Shown here piece after piece: positions 60,173-60,720 of a DNA stretch of 60,720 bases. Both the position numbers and the translations under genes were made by a program. Under the pieces are notes generated by a model. It saw only the letters and a list, made by a program, of their open reading frames with translations. It did not search any database and was not told where the DNA came from. Positions within the stretch are counted from its first letter, which is position 1, and each line of letters begins with the position of its first letter. The DNA comes from Pseudoflavonifractor phocaeensis (GTDB taxonomy: Bacteria > Bacillota > Clostridia > Oscillospirales > Oscillospiraceae): the NCBI RefSeq assembly GCF_016901955.1, contig NZ_JACJLC010000012.1:1-60720 (forward strand). The letters are read 5' to 3'.

Positions 60173-60720
60173 GCCCGTCCTGGCCTTTCTGGCCTTTTTC
60201 CTGGGGATCAATCTGCTGCTGCTGGGGCTGGTGGCCCTGGGTTCGGCGGTGCGGGGCATAGGCTGGCAGCAGATGGCGGATGCCTTCCAGAGCGACTATC
60301 AGGACACCCTGCAATTCCGCCAGACCATGGAGGGCTGGTTCCAGCGGATCTGCGACGGGGACCTGGTGGAGGGCGACCGGCTGACCGACAACAACCTGCT
60401 CTACTATATCCAACGGACCGGAGAGGCGCCCGTCACCAACGAGCCGTCCCTGGTGACCGGCACCCTGCCGGAGGGGTACAACTTCCTGCTTACCTTTGAC
60501 GGCTACTCGGTCACCATCCAAAAGGACGGCCAGACGGTGGACGTCTACGGGGACGGTACCTATCGGGACGACAGCCAGTGGTTCCTGCCCGGCTACCAGA
60601 ACTACCCCGTCCCCAGCCGGTGGTACGGCCTGACCTTTACCCTGGCGGCGGCAAAAGACCCCGCCCCCTATATCCTGGAGGAGGACTTCTCCGCCACTCC
60701 CACGGCAAATACGCCCACCC
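60147..60720 (+). CDS. Sensor histidine kinase, N-terminal part (cut by window end)
   Basis: The frame is open from TTG 60147 to the window end (191 codons). The product starts with a membrane segment (AFLAFFLGINLLLLGLVALG, about residues 12-31) followed by an extracytoplasmic region rich in aromatic and acidic residues. No HAMP, HisKA or ATPase part is within the window. Position after a response regulator, overlapping it by 26 bases, identifies it as the partner kinase by context. The signal sensed is unknown; the TTG start is likely but has only an AAGGTGGTG-type site. Confidence 0.75.
   Translation, partial: MDTKSKNTKPVLAFLAFFLGINLLLLGLVALGSAVRGIGWQQMADAFQSDYQDTLQFRQTMEGWFQRICDGDLVEGDRLTDNNLLYYIQRTGEAPVTNEPSLVTGTLPEGYNFLLTFDGYSVTIQKDGQTVDVYGDGTYRDDSQWFLPGYQNYPVPSRWYGLTFTLAAAKDPAPYILEEDFSATPTANTPT

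Overview
The window is chromosomal DNA from a spore-forming, Gram-positive gut-type clostridium with high G+C, most like Oscillospiraceae (Flavonifractor, Lawsonibacter or Intestinimonas relatives). The evidence is spoIIIAA, spoIIGA and sigE, the Gram-positive polymerase PolC, a SleC-type cortex-lytic protein, Rex, short HisG with HisZ, type 1B PyrD with PyrK, and strong AGGAGG ribosome binding sites. The genus is an inference from gene content. No rRNA, tRNA, CRISPR array, prophage or IS with terminal repeats was seen. Genes are dense and mostly in operons with 4-base ATGA overlaps.

Layout. 1-5.9 kb (minus): start of spoIIIAA, a GNAT enzyme, lgt, two M16 peptidase-family genes and rodA. 6.1-7.9 kb (plus): tsaE, tsaB, upp. 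8.1-11.2 kb (minus): a small exporter, an unknown membrane-anchored protein and recD2. 11.4-19.5 kb (plus): pyrE, radC, uvrB with an SOS box, a REP-associated tyrosine transposase (RAYT) overlapping uvrB, an Fe-S aldo/keto reductase and uvrA. 19.6-21.9 kb (minus): a flavin-type oxidase-family protein, then rex with an S-layer-homology protein. 22.0-24.2 kb (plus): a SleC-like system split over adjacent genes. 24.2-24.8 kb: a divergent XRE regulator and small-protein pair with palindromic operators. 31.8-24.8 kb (minus): operon hisZ-G-D-B-H-A-F-orf-I-E-orf. 42.3-31.9 kb (minus): pyrH-frr-uppS-cdsA-dxr-rseP-ispG-polC. 45.3-42.4 kb (minus): a lower-G+C pair, a GNAT protein and a 676-residue protein with lipid/actin-fragmin-kinase-like motifs. 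52.8-45.5 kb (minus): pyrC-F-K-D, a histidine phosphatase/GNAT fusion and a YgiQ radical SAM protein. 53-60.7 kb: an aldehyde dehydrogenase behind a palindromic operator, spoIIGA-sigE, a DUF951-hisC-DsrE operon, an S1-domain protein and a two-component system cut by the window end.

Pathways. The window carries histidine synthesis apart from a histidinol-phosphatase, the pyrimidine steps from dihydroorotase to UMP plus UMP kinase and uracil salvage, two MEP-pathway steps, undecaprenyl-diphosphate and CDP-diacylglycerol synthesis, excision repair (UvrA and UvrB), and the switch to mother-cell sporulation.

The most unusual items are the kinase-like protein at 42420-44450; a RAYT gene that carries two identical, inverted copies of a 24-base REP palindrome in frame; REP palindromes that provide the stop codons of recD2 and hisD; a TGCCGC/GCGGCA stem core reused in six hairpins; and the divergent XRE operator module.
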